A stretch of DNA of 64,000 nucleotides, taken from positions 1 to 64,000 of the IMG/VR virus record IMGVR_UViG_3300022868_000015; one strand, written 5' to 3'. Shown piece after piece: positions 50,916 through 58,771 of this stretch (positions are counted from its first letter, which is position 1; every line of letters starts with the position of its first letter). The notes beneath the pieces were generated by a model. The model had not been told where the DNA came from. It searched no databases and was given only the letters and a program-made list of their open reading frames with translations. Made by a program: the position numbers and the translations under genes. The DNA is from a virus.

Positions 50916-51161
50916 TTACATTTTAGGGTAAATAAATTCTTTTCTAACTTTAGTCTCTATAGTTACATAATTATCAGACAATTCAACAATTCTACCATCC
51001 ATTCCATCTGAAAGTTGATTAAATTTAACATCATCACCTTTTCTCATACATTTTCTATATTTTCGAGCAATTCTCTCTTTTTTAACTGATTTTATAATTC
51101 TATAAAATATATAACCTATAATACAAATTATACCTATTGCAAATAATATTTTTATTGTCAT
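50916..51161 (-). CDS. YajC-like small membrane protein
   Basis: 81 residues. One N-terminal span (ILFAIGIICIIGYIFY), a basic stretch, then GDDVKFNQLSDGMDGRIVEL and NYVTIETKVRKEFIYP, which follows the YajC pattern (GDxV...GxxGxI...VxIE). YajC is a Sec accessory protein. The match is by pattern only. Confidence 0.55.
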   Translation of the reverse strand: MTIKILFAIGIICIIGYIFYRIIKSVKKERIARKYRKCMRKGDDVKFNQLSDGMDGRIVELSDNYVTIETKVRKEFIYPKM

Positions 51162-51316
51162 AATAATCCTAAATCTTTTCCATTAAGATAATCAGCTAAT
51201 CTTTCTTTTAATATATCGGCCAATTCATCTTCTGTTAATATTTCTCTTAATTTACTCATGATAATATCGTAATTTAATGGTTCATCAATACTACAAAAAT
51301 CTTCATCATTACTCAT
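51158..51316 (-). CDS. small tail-bearing protein, 52 residues
   Basis: MSNDEDFCSIDEPLNYDI, a helix (SKLREILTEDELADIL), ends NGKDLGLL. Its TGA overlaps the next ATG. First gene of the long minus-strand run. Confidence 0.6.
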   Translation of the reverse strand: MSNDEDFCSIDEPLNYDIIMSKLREILTEDELADILKERLADYLNGKDLGLL

Positions 51317-51398
51317 TTATTCATTTATTTTTTAATCAACTGTAATATACAAAAAAATTTTAAATAAAAAAACGTGTTATAAAAATTAAGAAGTTTAT

Positions 51399-51411
51399 TT
51401 TAATATATATT
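51399..51411 (+). promoter_or_regulatory. AATATATA promoter-like element
   Basis: TTTTAATATATAT-type element, 23 bases before the ATG at 51433, in a divergent gap. Confidence 0.5.
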
Positions 51412-51432
51412 TCAAAAGATCTTAATAGTTTA

Positions 51433-51468
51433 ATGAAAAATTACGAACAATTTATTAAAGAAATATAA
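51433..51468 (+). CDS. 11-residue leader-only peptide
   Basis: ATG to TAA encodes MKNYEQFIKEI. It matches the T4 internal-protein leader pattern MKTYQEFIAE almost position by position and then stops. It may be a real peptide, a coupling ORF for the gene at 51473, or a leader left by a deleted gene. Confidence 0.4.
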   Translation: MKNYEQFIKEI

Positions 51469-51472
51469 AATA

Positions 51473-51874
51473 ATGAAACATTTAAAAACATATGAAAATA
51501 TAAAAGATTTTGACAAAAATAAAGAAGATCTAATAAAAATGACAGTTAAATATCGAAATGAAATTGCTGATAAAATTTATAGTCTTGAAAAATATACCAA
51601 ATCTAGAATAATAGAAATACCATTTAATTCTCATCCTAAATATGATTTAATAAGAATTGAATGGTGTGATGTTGAAAAGATGACAAGTTTTGATATTGAT
51701 ATTGATATTTGTGCTGTTGGTGAAGGTTTAAACCACCTTGTTTTTTGGTTAAACCAAGGAAAAATTACTAAATCTCGTAATTTTAATAAGAAAGTTTACG
51801 ATGAAATTATAAAAACTATAATGGACGATAATTTAGAACAATATTTAATATCAAATAGAATGGGATTATTATGA
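51473..51874 (+). CDS. tail-bearing protein with MKHLKTYE leader, IPIxxxG family
   Basis: 133 residues. Leader MKHLKTYENIKDFDKN, helix, KIYSLEKYTKSRIIEIPFN as in the 13013 family, ends SNRMGLL. Converges with the gene at 51876. Confidence 0.7.
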   Translation: MKHLKTYENIKDFDKNKEDLIKMTVKYRNEIADKIYSLEKYTKSRIIEIPFNSHPKYDLIRIEWCDVEKMTSFDIDIDICAVGEGLNHLVFWLNQGKITKSRNFNKKVYDEIIKTIMDDNLEQYLISNRMGLL

Positions 51875-51875
51875 T

Positions 51876-52358
51876 TTATAATAAACCCATTTTTCTAGCT
51901 TCAAGTTTTTCTTCAATATCAAAATCAGGATCGAATAAAATATCATATATTTTCAATATTAGATACTTCTGAATTTTATGTCCAAAATCATCTATATTAT
52001 ACTCATCATCACCTATTTCATTCACAATTGATATGTGCCATAATTCTTTGATTTCAAAATCATCTTGTTTTTGTCCCATATAATGTTCATTTTTCCAAAA
52101 TAAAATATATTTTATATCCTTATTAAATCCTTCTTCTTCTAATTTAAATGGTTTTATTGGAATAAATACTTCGTAATCATTACCTTTTTTAATATGATAT
52201 TTTGTGAATATTTTAGTAGCTTTATTGTAAAGTTTTTCTAATCAATCTTCAACAAGATCAATCATCTCTTTTTCACTTTTTTTCAATTTCTCCTTAGCAT
52301 CTGCAACAATACTAATATATTCATCATATTTCTTTAATTTATTTCTTAATTCACTCAT
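51876..52358 (-). pseudogene. coiled-coil tail-bearing protein with in-frame TGA
   Basis: From 52358: MSELRNKLKKYDEYIS and a coil to IDLVED, then TGA at 52242-52244. The same frame continues LEKLYNKATKIFTKYHIKKG, EVFIPIKPFK and reaches the tail EARKMGLL. The total is 161 codons in one frame, so only the stop breaks it. Family IPIxxxG. TGA is used as a normal stop elsewhere here, so recoding is unlikely. Confidence 0.65.
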
Positions 52359-52371
52359 ATTATTATTTATT

Positions 52372-52400
52372 AAAAAAGGTTACTATTAATAGTAACCTTT
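52372..52400 (-). terminator. strong palindromic terminator
   Basis: A 26-base perfect palindrome (52375-52400) centred on ATTAAT, followed on the minus strand by T residues. It ends the 52439 gene. Confidence 0.8.
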
Positions 52401-52438
52401 GAAGTAAAGTCTTTATGACTTGGCTTTAATCACCACGA

Positions 52439-52828
52439 TTAAAGGGTGTCTTTTTCCCAAGGAAGAACAGGATCTACCTTAATTGAATCTGGGATAATAT
52501 CAAATGCTTTTACTATATTTTTCATAACTGAAGTAGATTCTTTATCATCATATGCTCTAAAATTAAAAGCATAAAATGTAGCTTGTCCTTCTTTTACTGT
52601 ATCATTTACTTCACTAAGGTCTTGCCAATCAAAATTATCATTTTTAATATCATAATAATTTAATAATTTTTTAAGATTCTTAGTATTTTCCTCTTGTGAA
52701 GTAGTAATATTATTCACCACAAAATTTACTTTATATAAATCACCACCGTCACCATCATTTTGACGAAATCCTATTTTACTACCGGGACCTTTATATTCAT
52801 TTATAAAATCATTAAATGTTGTTTTCAT
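52439..52828 (-). CDS. leader protein MKTTFNDFINE, copy A
   Basis: 129 residues. Leader MKTTFNDFINE (I-N-E|Y) then a ferredoxin-like alternating domain (KVNFVVNNITTSQEENTKN, FYAFNFRAYDDKESTSV). The leader DNA is identical to that of the 52846 gene while the bodies differ. Ends PWEKDTL. Confidence 0.68.
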   Translation of the reverse strand: MKTTFNDFINEYKGPGSKIGFRQNDGDGGDLYKVNFVVNNITTSQEENTKNLKKLLNYYDIKNDNFDWQDLSEVNDTVKEGQATFYAFNFRAYDDKESTSVMKNIVKAFDIIPDSIKVDPVLPWEKDTL

Positions 52829-52845
52829 TTTAATTGTTTAATTTT

Positions 52846-53070
52846 TTATGATTCAAATTTACATTTTACACCAAAAGGTTTAGCAATTTTTTTATATTTG
52901 TTTATTGTTTCTTCATCACCAGAAATCATAAATATAACTTTTGAACTATCATCTTTTTCTAGGTTTTTATTATTATATTTTTTTTGTATTTCTTTTTTAA
53001 ATCCAGATAAATCACCATCTGTACAAACAAGGAAATCTTCATTTATAAAATCATTAAATGTTGTTTTCAT
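52846..53070 (-). CDS. leader protein MKTTFNDFINE, copy B
   Basis: 74 residues. Same leader as 52439, then FLVCTDGDLSGFKKEIQ and VIFMISGDEETINKYKKIA. Small alpha/beta domain. A promoter element is 20 bases upstream. Function unknown. Confidence 0.65.
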   Translation of the reverse strand: MKTTFNDFINEDFLVCTDGDLSGFKKEIQKKYNNKNLEKDDSSKVIFMISGDEETINKYKKIAKPFGVKCKFES

Positions 53071-53089
53071 TTTAAATTGTATATTTTAT

Positions 53090-53101
53090 CTATATATTGA
53101 A
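53090..53101 (-). promoter_or_regulatory. AATATATA promoter-like element (minus)
   Basis: Minus strand TTCAATATATAG, 20 bases before the ATG at 53070. Confidence 0.45.
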
Positions 53102-53104
53102 TTT

Positions 53105-53878
53105 TTAAATTAGAAATTCTTTATAAGATTTTATTTCATGAGTTGGAATAGTTGGACTTAATGTAGGTCTCTTTCTCTCTTTATTTTCTTTAGGTTCAAC
53201 AGAATTATAAAAAAATACACTTAATCTATGTCTAATAAAATCTTTAGCATTTGATAATTTATCTGTTTCTCTATAATCACTAAAATCATCTTCAAGAGAA
53301 TCAACATCAGATTTTTTCTTATATGTCATATCTGAATAATCATATAAATAATCATATTCAGGTAAAAATTTTATTTCAATATCTTTAGTAAATTCACCAT
53401 TAATTTTGAAAACATTCATTTTATCATTCAAATCCATCAACTTTTCATAATCTTCCTTCTTTTTATTCCTATTAGTATAATATAAAACTAATGTACCATC
53501 AGTCATTGTAGATTTTTTACTATCATATTGCAATTTAATACCTTTATCTTTTAACCAAGCTTCTATAACTTCTGTTTCTAAAGGTTCAATAGCAACATCA
53601 TAAAACAAATCATCAATATTTTTTGATGTAACTTCACTATATGTCATTAATATTTCATCCTTTAAATCATTAATGAAATTCTTATATTTATCTTTTTGTT
53701 CTTTACTCCAATTTATTAAAGGTTTTTCTTTCATAGGGTTAAATTTTTTATGTAATTTATACATTAAATTATTCCATTTACCATAAAGATTCTTAGAACC
53801 TAAAACTCTTAGGTCACCATTCTTATAAAATTTTCTAAAATCTGTTTTCTCTGAATAATTTTCAAATCTGTAAATCAT
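53105..53878 (-). CDS. leader protein MIYRFENYSE of unknown function
   Basis: 257 residues. MIYRFENYSEKTDFRKF, basic middle, then acidic YLYDYSDMTYKKKSDVDSL. Ends EIKSYKEFLI, itself similar to the leader pattern. Promoter element five bases upstream. No known domain. Confidence 0.62.
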   Translation of the reverse strand: MIYRFENYSEKTDFRKFYKNGDLRVLGSKNLYGKWNNLMYKLHKKFNPMKEKPLINWSKEQKDKYKNFINDLKDEILMTYSEVTSKNIDDLFYDVAIEPLETEVIEAWLKDKGIKLQYDSKKSTMTDGTLVLYYTNRNKKKEDYEKLMDLNDKMNVFKINGEFTKDIEIKFLPEYDYLYDYSDMTYKKKSDVDSLEDDFSDYRETDKLSNAKDFIRHRLSVFFYNSVEPKENKERKRPTLSPTIPTHEIKSYKEFLI

Positions 53879-53883
53879 GAAGC

Positions 53884-53895
53884 TATATATTAAAT
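53884..53895 (-). promoter_or_regulatory. AATATATA promoter-like element (minus)
   Basis: Minus strand TTTAATATATAG, ending five bases before the ATG at 53878. Confidence 0.5.
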
Positions 53896-53926
53896 TTTTA
53901 AAGCAAATTCATTTAATATATTAAAA

Positions 53927-53938
53927 TTTAATATATAA
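53927..53938 (+). promoter_or_regulatory. AATATATA promoter-like element
   Basis: TTTAATATATAA, 44 bases before the HNH gene start at 53982. Confidence 0.4.
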
Positions 53939-53981
53939 AATAATCTAAACCTTTTTCTTAATTAAAATTAGTAAGTAAATA

Positions 53982-54692
53982 ATGAAAATTTGTAGTAAAT
54001 GTAAAGAAGAGAAACCAAAAGAAAATTTCTATAAATGTCTGAGTTCAAAAGATGGATATACATATAACTGCAAAGATTGCAAAAGATTGTTAGGTATCGA
54101 ATATAGGGAGAAGAATAAGGAAAAATTGAAAGAGTATAAGAAAGAGTATAATAAAAAAGCTAGAAAAAATTACCCAGAAAAGCACCAAGAATGGTTAAGA
54201 AATTATAGAAAGAATAACAAAGAAAAAGTCAATTTAAATCAAAGAGAATATAGAAAGGATAATTCAGAATTGAAGGAGAAAAGAAATATCTATATGAAAG
54301 AAAAGAAAAAGAATGATCCTGTTTTTAAATTAAAACACAGAATTAGGATAAATATTGTAACATCAATTAAAAATGGTGGTTATGTGAAGAAAAATAAAAC
54401 AGAAGAAATACTAGGATGTTCTTTTGAAGAATTTAAAAATCATATAGAATCACAATTCAAAGAATGGATGACTTTTGAAAATCATGGTAAATATAACGGT
54501 GAATTTGAAAATGGCTGGGATTTAGATCATATAATACCACTATGTATAGCTAAAACTGAAGAAGAAACCATAAAATTAAATCATTTTACAAATTTTCAAC
54601 CATTGTGTAGTAAAATCAACAGAGATGTTAAAAAAGGTAAAATTTTAAATCTCCCTACTCATCTCATCACACTCACAAAATTTTACCAATAA
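53982..54692 (+). CDS. HNH endonuclease
   Basis: 236 residues. An N-terminal zinc ribbon (CSKCKEEKPKENFYKC, NCKDCKR), a long basic linker, and a C-terminal HNH core WDLDHIIPLC with LNHFTNFQPLCSKINRD. Free-standing HNH enzymes of this shape are common phage homing endonucleases. Its last 48 bases overlap the convergent HD gene. Confidence 0.85.
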   Translation: MKICSKCKEEKPKENFYKCLSSKDGYTYNCKDCKRLLGIEYREKNKEKLKEYKKEYNKKARKNYPEKHQEWLRNYRKNNKEKVNLNQREYRKDNSELKEKRNIYMKEKKKNDPVFKLKHRIRINIVTSIKNGGYVKKNKTEEILGCSFEEFKNHIESQFKEWMTFENHGKYNGEFENGWDLDHIIPLCIAKTEEETIKLNHFTNFQPLCSKINRDVKKGKILNLPTHLITLTKFYQ

Positions 54693-55136
54693 ATCAAAAT
54701 ATGGTTTATCTTCTAAAGCTTTTCTTTTAAATGGTCTTGACATCTTCTTAGAGTTATATAAGTGAATTCTCATGTGATCTTGGCAAACACCATAAACTGT
54801 TTCTTTATCAGTAGTTATATCAGAAAACAAATCAAAATATTTATCAATATACTTTAATCCTGCTCTTTCATGCCCATAATTAGTTATCTTTCTCTTACCA
54901 TTATCTAATTCAGTTATTCTTTGAGTCTCTGGTTTACCTAAATCATGTAATATCGCACATACTAATAACTCAGGATGTTCAGGAAAATATTTTTTAGCGT
55001 GTTCAAACACTAACCTGTTATGTATATCAACCGGTCCTTCGGGGTGCCATTTTGGGTCTTGCTCACAATTAGCACACGCATCCCTTAATAATTTTGGGAT
55101 TCTTTCCCATAATTCTTCAAACGTATAGTTTTTCAT
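54645..55136 (-). CDS. HD-domain phosphohydrolase
   Basis: 163 residues. VDIHNRLVFEHAKKYF (first His), then CAILHDLGKPET (the HD pair) and a second His block VCQDHMRIHLY give the HD pattern H...HD...D. Substrate (nucleotide or cyclic nucleotide) unknown. Confidence 0.8.
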   Translation of the reverse strand: MKNYTFEELWERIPKLLRDACANCEQDPKWHPEGPVDIHNRLVFEHAKKYFPEHPELLVCAILHDLGKPETQRITELDNGKRKITNYGHERAGLKYIDKYFDLFSDITTDKETVYGVCQDHMRIHLYNSKKMSRPFKRKALEDKPYFDLLVKFCECDEMSREI

Positions 55137-55140
55137 AGTT

Positions 55141-55821
55141 TTATAAGTTTTCTTTTAAAATTTCAATTTTATCTGGGCTTATATTATCATAAGTAAAATA
55201 ACCTAATCTATAATTTGGATCAGTATGTAATATTAACCTATCTTTATTGCAATCAATTTTTAATAAAAGGTAATTTTTATCATTTAAATCAGTATTTTTA
55301 AGTTTTTTCAAAAGATTTTGATATTCATCAACTTCATCAAATAAATATAATCTTTCTGGATGTGCGGATAATCTCTTTTTAGATTTTGGATACAAACCTT
55401 TAGATAAAATACTCTTTTTATTTTTTTGTGGTGACAAGTGATATAATATATCTGGACAAATTATTGTATTTTTATATAACCCATCATCATATTTAGATTC
55501 ATATTTAATTATAACCTCTTTAGTATTTGATGGTAATTTATCAATTTCCTTAAAACTATTCTTTTTATTATCTTTAAGTATAACCCAATAATATGAAGGA
55601 AAATATCCAAGAACATAACATTGATGATTTGCTAATTCAACAATCTCAAAATCGTTAATATGTAAAGTTAAATTAAAATCTAATTTATCTATTATTTCTA
55701 ATTCATATTTAACACCTATTTGATCTAAATAAGTAGTTAAAGTTGACTTATATATGTTTATATTATGAGTTGTTATTAACCCTTCTTTTATTTTTTCTAT
55801 AAAATTCTCATACGTTTTCAT
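55141..55821 (-). CDS. ADP-ribosyltransferase-like protein with leader, copy 3
   Basis: 226 residues. Leader MKTYENFIEKIKEGLITTH with an I-K-E|G site that fits the T4 prohead protease rule. C-terminal LYHLSPQKNKKSILSKGL, PKSKKRLSAHPERLYLF and HTDPNYRLGYFTYDN, the best-preserved copy of the motif shared with 28037 and 28790. Preceded by an LT-type companion gene. Confidence 0.62.
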   Translation of the reverse strand: MKTYENFIEKIKEGLITTHNINIYKSTLTTYLDQIGVKYELEIIDKLDFNLTLHINDFEIVELANHQCYVLGYFPSYYWVILKDNKKNSFKEIDKLPSNTKEVIIKYESKYDDGLYKNTIICPDILYHLSPQKNKKSILSKGLYPKSKKRLSAHPERLYLFDEVDEYQNLLKKLKNTDLNDKNYLLLKIDCNKDRLILHTDPNYRLGYFTYDNISPDKIEILKENL

Positions 55822-55832
55822 AATATTAATTT

Positions 55833-56369
55833 TTAAATTTTAAAATATAACGCCCAACCTAATTCATAAATATCTGTGTCTCTTTTATCCCAACTATCAA
55901 CATATTTCATCATATATTGATATATCTTATCTTTTTTCTCAATTCCAGTAGCACCTATACAATATTCATCAACATCTAATATTGTATCTAGGTCTTGTAA
56001 TATATATGACAACTTACCAAAAACTTCCAAAGATTCATTAAGATGTGTTAGATATTCATAATTATCTTTATTAGAATCTTTTAAAGAAAATGATAGATGA
56101 TATATTTTAGTATTTAGTTCTTTAAATAAATCAAACCTGTATTCTGTATTAGAATCCGTTATAAAGAAAATTTCATATTTATTATCTTTATTTTCTAATG
56201 TATATTTTGTTTTAATACCATCAAACATTTCATTAACTTTAACAAAATTGTTTAACAGTGTAGATTTACTATTAGAATGTATTGAATATTTATTTTTCTT
56301 ATCAAGATAATAAGTATCATATTTTTCTTGATAAGACATAAAATGTTCAAATTTAACTAATATATTCAT
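55833..56369 (-). CDS. ART-companion protein (LT-type domain), copy 2
   Basis: 178 residues. FFITDSNTEYRFDLF, HLSFSLKDSNKDNYEYLTHL, SLEVFGKLSYIL and CIGATGIEKKDKIYQY align with the 29798 protein. Immediately upstream of the ART-like gene at 55141, repeating the arrangement at 28790-30391. Confidence 0.62.
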   Translation of the reverse strand: MNILVKFEHFMSYQEKYDTYYLDKKNKYSIHSNSKSTLLNNFVKVNEMFDGIKTKYTLENKDNKYEIFFITDSNTEYRFDLFKELNTKIYHLSFSLKDSNKDNYEYLTHLNESLEVFGKLSYILQDLDTILDVDEYCIGATGIEKKDKIYQYMMKYVDSWDKRDTDIYELGWALYFKI

Positions 56370-56372
56370 ATT

Positions 56373-56852
56373 CTATTTAATCTGTTTTTCTTCTTTTGGG
56401 TCATCTTCAATCCTAATTGGTACAAACAAATCATAACCATTATCATCTTCAAAATGGTTAATTTTGTCTTGTCTCCAACCAAATTTATATCTCATATATT
56501 GAAATTCTTGACCATCCCACATAGCAACATCACTGTTTCTACATTTACCATAATAATAAACACCAATCTGTAATTCATCTTTTGGTATTGATCCACATTC
56601 AATTAATTTATCAACTTGATATTGTTCAATAGGATTAGGAAGATTTGGTATATCTTCTTCAACTTTAAAAGGTTTAAGATTATCCCAATATTCTTTTAAT
56701 ATTCTTTTATTTTCTATTTTTTGCCCTTCTTTAGTTTTTTGTAATACAATTGCTCTTATTTCAGGTTCAGCATCTTTTAATGATGTCATTCGATCTCCAT
56801 ATGACATATTCATATATTTATCAACTTGTTCCATAGTTTTAATTTTATTCAT
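56373..56852 (-). CDS. unknown 159-residue protein
   Basis: MNKIKTMEQVDKYMNMS start, helical, then a small domain with ELQIGVYYYGKCRNSDVAMW and FVPIRIEDDPKEEKQ. GxYYYGxCRNS looks like a conserved site but is not assigned. Confidence 0.6.
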   Translation of the reverse strand: MNKIKTMEQVDKYMNMSYGDRMTSLKDAEPEIRAIVLQKTKEGQKIENKRILKEYWDNLKPFKVEEDIPNLPNPIEQYQVDKLIECGSIPKDELQIGVYYYGKCRNSDVAMWDGQEFQYMRYKFGWRQDKINHFEDDNGYDLFVPIRIEDDPKEEKQIK

Positions 56853-56870
56853 TTTCGGTCATTTTTATTT

Positions 56871-56883
56871 TTATATATTAAAA
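56871..56883 (-). promoter_or_regulatory. AATATATA promoter-like element (minus)
   Basis: Minus strand TTTTTAATATATA, 19 bases before the ATG at 56852 and directly after a terminator. Confidence 0.5.
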
Positions 56884-56914
56884 ATTTAAAATGGTGTAAA
56901 AATTACACCATTTT
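56884..56914 (-). terminator. Rho-independent terminator
   Basis: AAAATGGTGTAA, three-base loop, TTACACCATTTT, just past the 56918 stop on the minus strand. Confidence 0.8.
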
Positions 56915-56917
56915 ATA

Positions 56918-57256
56918 TTATTCCGTTACTTCATCATATATATCTTCCACGTATTCTTTAGTTGGTTTAATTACATTTTCTTTCGTGTAATCTACACCTT
57001 TCCTAATTTTACTTCCAACTGTATCAGCGTTTAACGTGTTTCCCACATCTTCTTTAATTTTATTAATGTTTGAATCATTATCCCATGCATCTTTAAAAGC
57101 AGGAACAACTTCAGTTTTAAACTTGTTAACAGCTTCATTTAATTCTCTTTTCGTTTCTTTTGACATTATTTTCTTTTCTTCAGGATTTCCCAAATCAACG
57201 TACCAAAAAAGTAATACAACAAGTATAAGTCCAGCGATTCCTAATATTTTTTTCAT
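56918..57256 (-). CDS. single-span membrane protein with helical tail
   Basis: 112 residues. An N-terminal span (ILGIAGLILVVLLFWYV) then a long helical acidic region. Looks like a phage envelope or apolipophorin-like helical protein. Own terminator downstream. Unknown. Confidence 0.6.
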   Translation of the reverse strand: MKKILGIAGLILVVLLFWYVDLGNPEEKKIMSKETKRELNEAVNKFKTEVVPAFKDAWDNDSNINKIKEDVGNTLNADTVGSKIRKGVDYTKENVIKPTKEYVEDIYDEVTE

Positions 57257-57317
57257 AGTTTTTAGTTTTTGTAGTTTATATTATCATAATATAAGAAATT
57301 TGTTCTTAAATAAAAAA

Positions 57318-57329
57318 TTTAATATATAG
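57318..57329 (+). promoter_or_regulatory. AATATATA promoter-like element
   Basis: TTTAATATATAG, ending five to six bases before the GTG start at 57334. Confidence 0.5.
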
Positions 57330-57333
57330 AACC

Positions 57334-57792
57334 GTGAAATATCTAAAAAAATATGAACTACTCTCTAAAGATGAAAAAATCAAAGAGTGGGAAAAAATGC
57401 AGAATAATGTAGATTTAGTAAAAAAATTATTAAATCATGAAAAATTTCATTATCACATAAAAGATTTAATATTAAAAGATTTAAATACACAAATAAAAGA
57501 CAGATTAGTTATAGTTGTGGCTGGTATATCACCAGGTATAGATGGTTGTGATATTCAAGTATCATTCCAGACAAATCCTTCAATAGGCGCATTTTATGGT
57601 AGACCTATTAACATGAATGATGTTAAAAGTATATTAAAAAATATTGATAATGTTTCAGATGATGTGTTTCATTCACAACCATCATTTTTTATGAGTGAAG
57701 AAGATCTTATTTTTGTATATAAATTTAGATTTGATGAATTTATTAAAAATAATAAGTGGATAACAGAAGGAGAGAATCTAGGATTAATGTAA
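57334..57792 (+). CDS. tail-bearing protein with (GTG) MKYLKKYE leader
   Basis: 152 residues from a GTG start, which gives the expected MKYLKKYELLSKDEK. IKDRLVIVVAGISPGIDGCD and an alpha/beta domain follow. Ends EGENLGLM. Stop overlaps the next ATG. Confidence 0.68.
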   Translation: MKYLKKYELLSKDEKIKEWEKMQNNVDLVKKLLNHEKFHYHIKDLILKDLNTQIKDRLVIVVAGISPGIDGCDIQVSFQTNPSIGAFYGRPINMNDVKSILKNIDNVSDDVFHSQPSFFMSEEDLIFVYKFRFDEFIKNNKWITEGENLGLM

Positions 57793-58196
57793 TGAAATAT
57801 CTAAAGAAATATGAATCATGGTATGATGAAAAACCTATACCAGAAATATACGACAAATGTATGTTACTTAAAAAATATGCAAAAGTTGACCACGAAGGTT
57901 TACATATTATAAAAATACCAATACCTATTCATATAGAAGATCAATCTTTTAATAATGTTTATTTAATTTATGATAATAGAAAAATTCATATATTTGCATC
58001 AGATGATTGGTGGAGAGATAAAGATAGTAAAGAATTAATCTGCTTAGGTTTAACTGTTGATGATAAATATCAAAAACCAAGAATACACCATTGGTCAACA
58101 ATAGATTTGAAAAAAGTATTACCAGCCTTAGAAGAATATATGAAAAATAATGATATAATAAAATATGCAGAAGCAAACAATTTAGGACTATTATGA
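57792..58196 (+). CDS. tail-bearing protein with MKYLKKYE leader, IPIxxxG family
   Basis: 134 residues from the ATG overlapping the previous TAA, preferred over 57756. CMLLKKYAKVDHEGLHI then KIPIPIHIEDQSFNNVYLIY, the family hallmark. Ends EANNLGLL. Confidence 0.7.
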   Translation: MKYLKKYESWYDEKPIPEIYDKCMLLKKYAKVDHEGLHIIKIPIPIHIEDQSFNNVYLIYDNRKIHIFASDDWWRDKDSKELICLGLTVDDKYQKPRIHHWSTIDLKKVLPALEEYMKNNDIIKYAEANNLGLL

Positions 58197-58603
58197 AAAA
58201 TTACATAACATTTTTAAATGAGGGTTATTCTAATATTGAACAGAAAGTTTTAAATATATTGCAAAAATTAGAAAAGTATGCAATAGTTTTAAGCGAAGAA
58301 AAATATGAATTATCAGAAATATTAATAAAAAAACCATATACAGTAGATAATAGTAAACAACATGAATTTAAATATTTATCAATACAATATAAATACAATA
58401 AATTTAATGGTACAAATTATATAATTGTATATGGTATACAAAAATGTGATGTTAATGATATAATATTAGCATTTAAATTGGGTACTCATGATATTAGAAC
58501 AGAAGTTTTAGAACAAGAAAAAGAATTATACCCTTTATACGATTACCTTTCATCAGACGATATTGTTCCACTAATACAATCAAGTAGACTTGGATTAATG
58601 TAA
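58193..58603 (+). CDS. tail-bearing protein with MKNYITFLNE leader
   Basis: 136 residues. Leader MKNYITFLNEGYSNIEQ (L-N-E|G). NILQKLEKYAIVLSEEKYEL and a strand-rich domain follow. Ends SSRLGLM. Closed by a terminator. Confidence 0.68.
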   Translation: MKNYITFLNEGYSNIEQKVLNILQKLEKYAIVLSEEKYELSEILIKKPYTVDNSKQHEFKYLSIQYKYNKFNGTNYIIVYGIQKCDVNDIILAFKLGTHDIRTEVLEQEKELYPLYDYLSSDDIVPLIQSSRLGLM

Positions 58604-58627
58604 AAATCCCAATTAAAATTGGGATTT
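58604..58627 (+). terminator. terminator hairpin
   Basis: AAATCCCAAT, short loop, ATTGGGATTT right after the 58603 stop. Confidence 0.75.
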
Positions 58628-58643
58628 AATTATAGAAAATATT

Positions 58644-58748
58644 TTATTTTCCTTTGTTTGTTTTTTTAGGTGTTTTACAACCACCACGTCCTGCATTTTG
58701 ACCAGTTCCTTTACCTGAACCATCTTGTTTTGGTACTCCTTTTGCCAT
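58644..58748 (-). CDS. Gly-rich peptide, DUF5320-like
   Basis: 34 residues. MAKGVPKQDGSGKGTGQNAG then RGGC matches the start of DUF5320-type peptides (DGTGPxGxGxxTGxGxGxC), common in bacteria and phages, function unknown. Confidence 0.55.
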   Translation of the reverse strand: MAKGVPKQDGSGKGTGQNAGRGGCKTPKKTNKGK

Positions 58749-58771
58749 AATTTTTGTTTTTTATTTATAAC

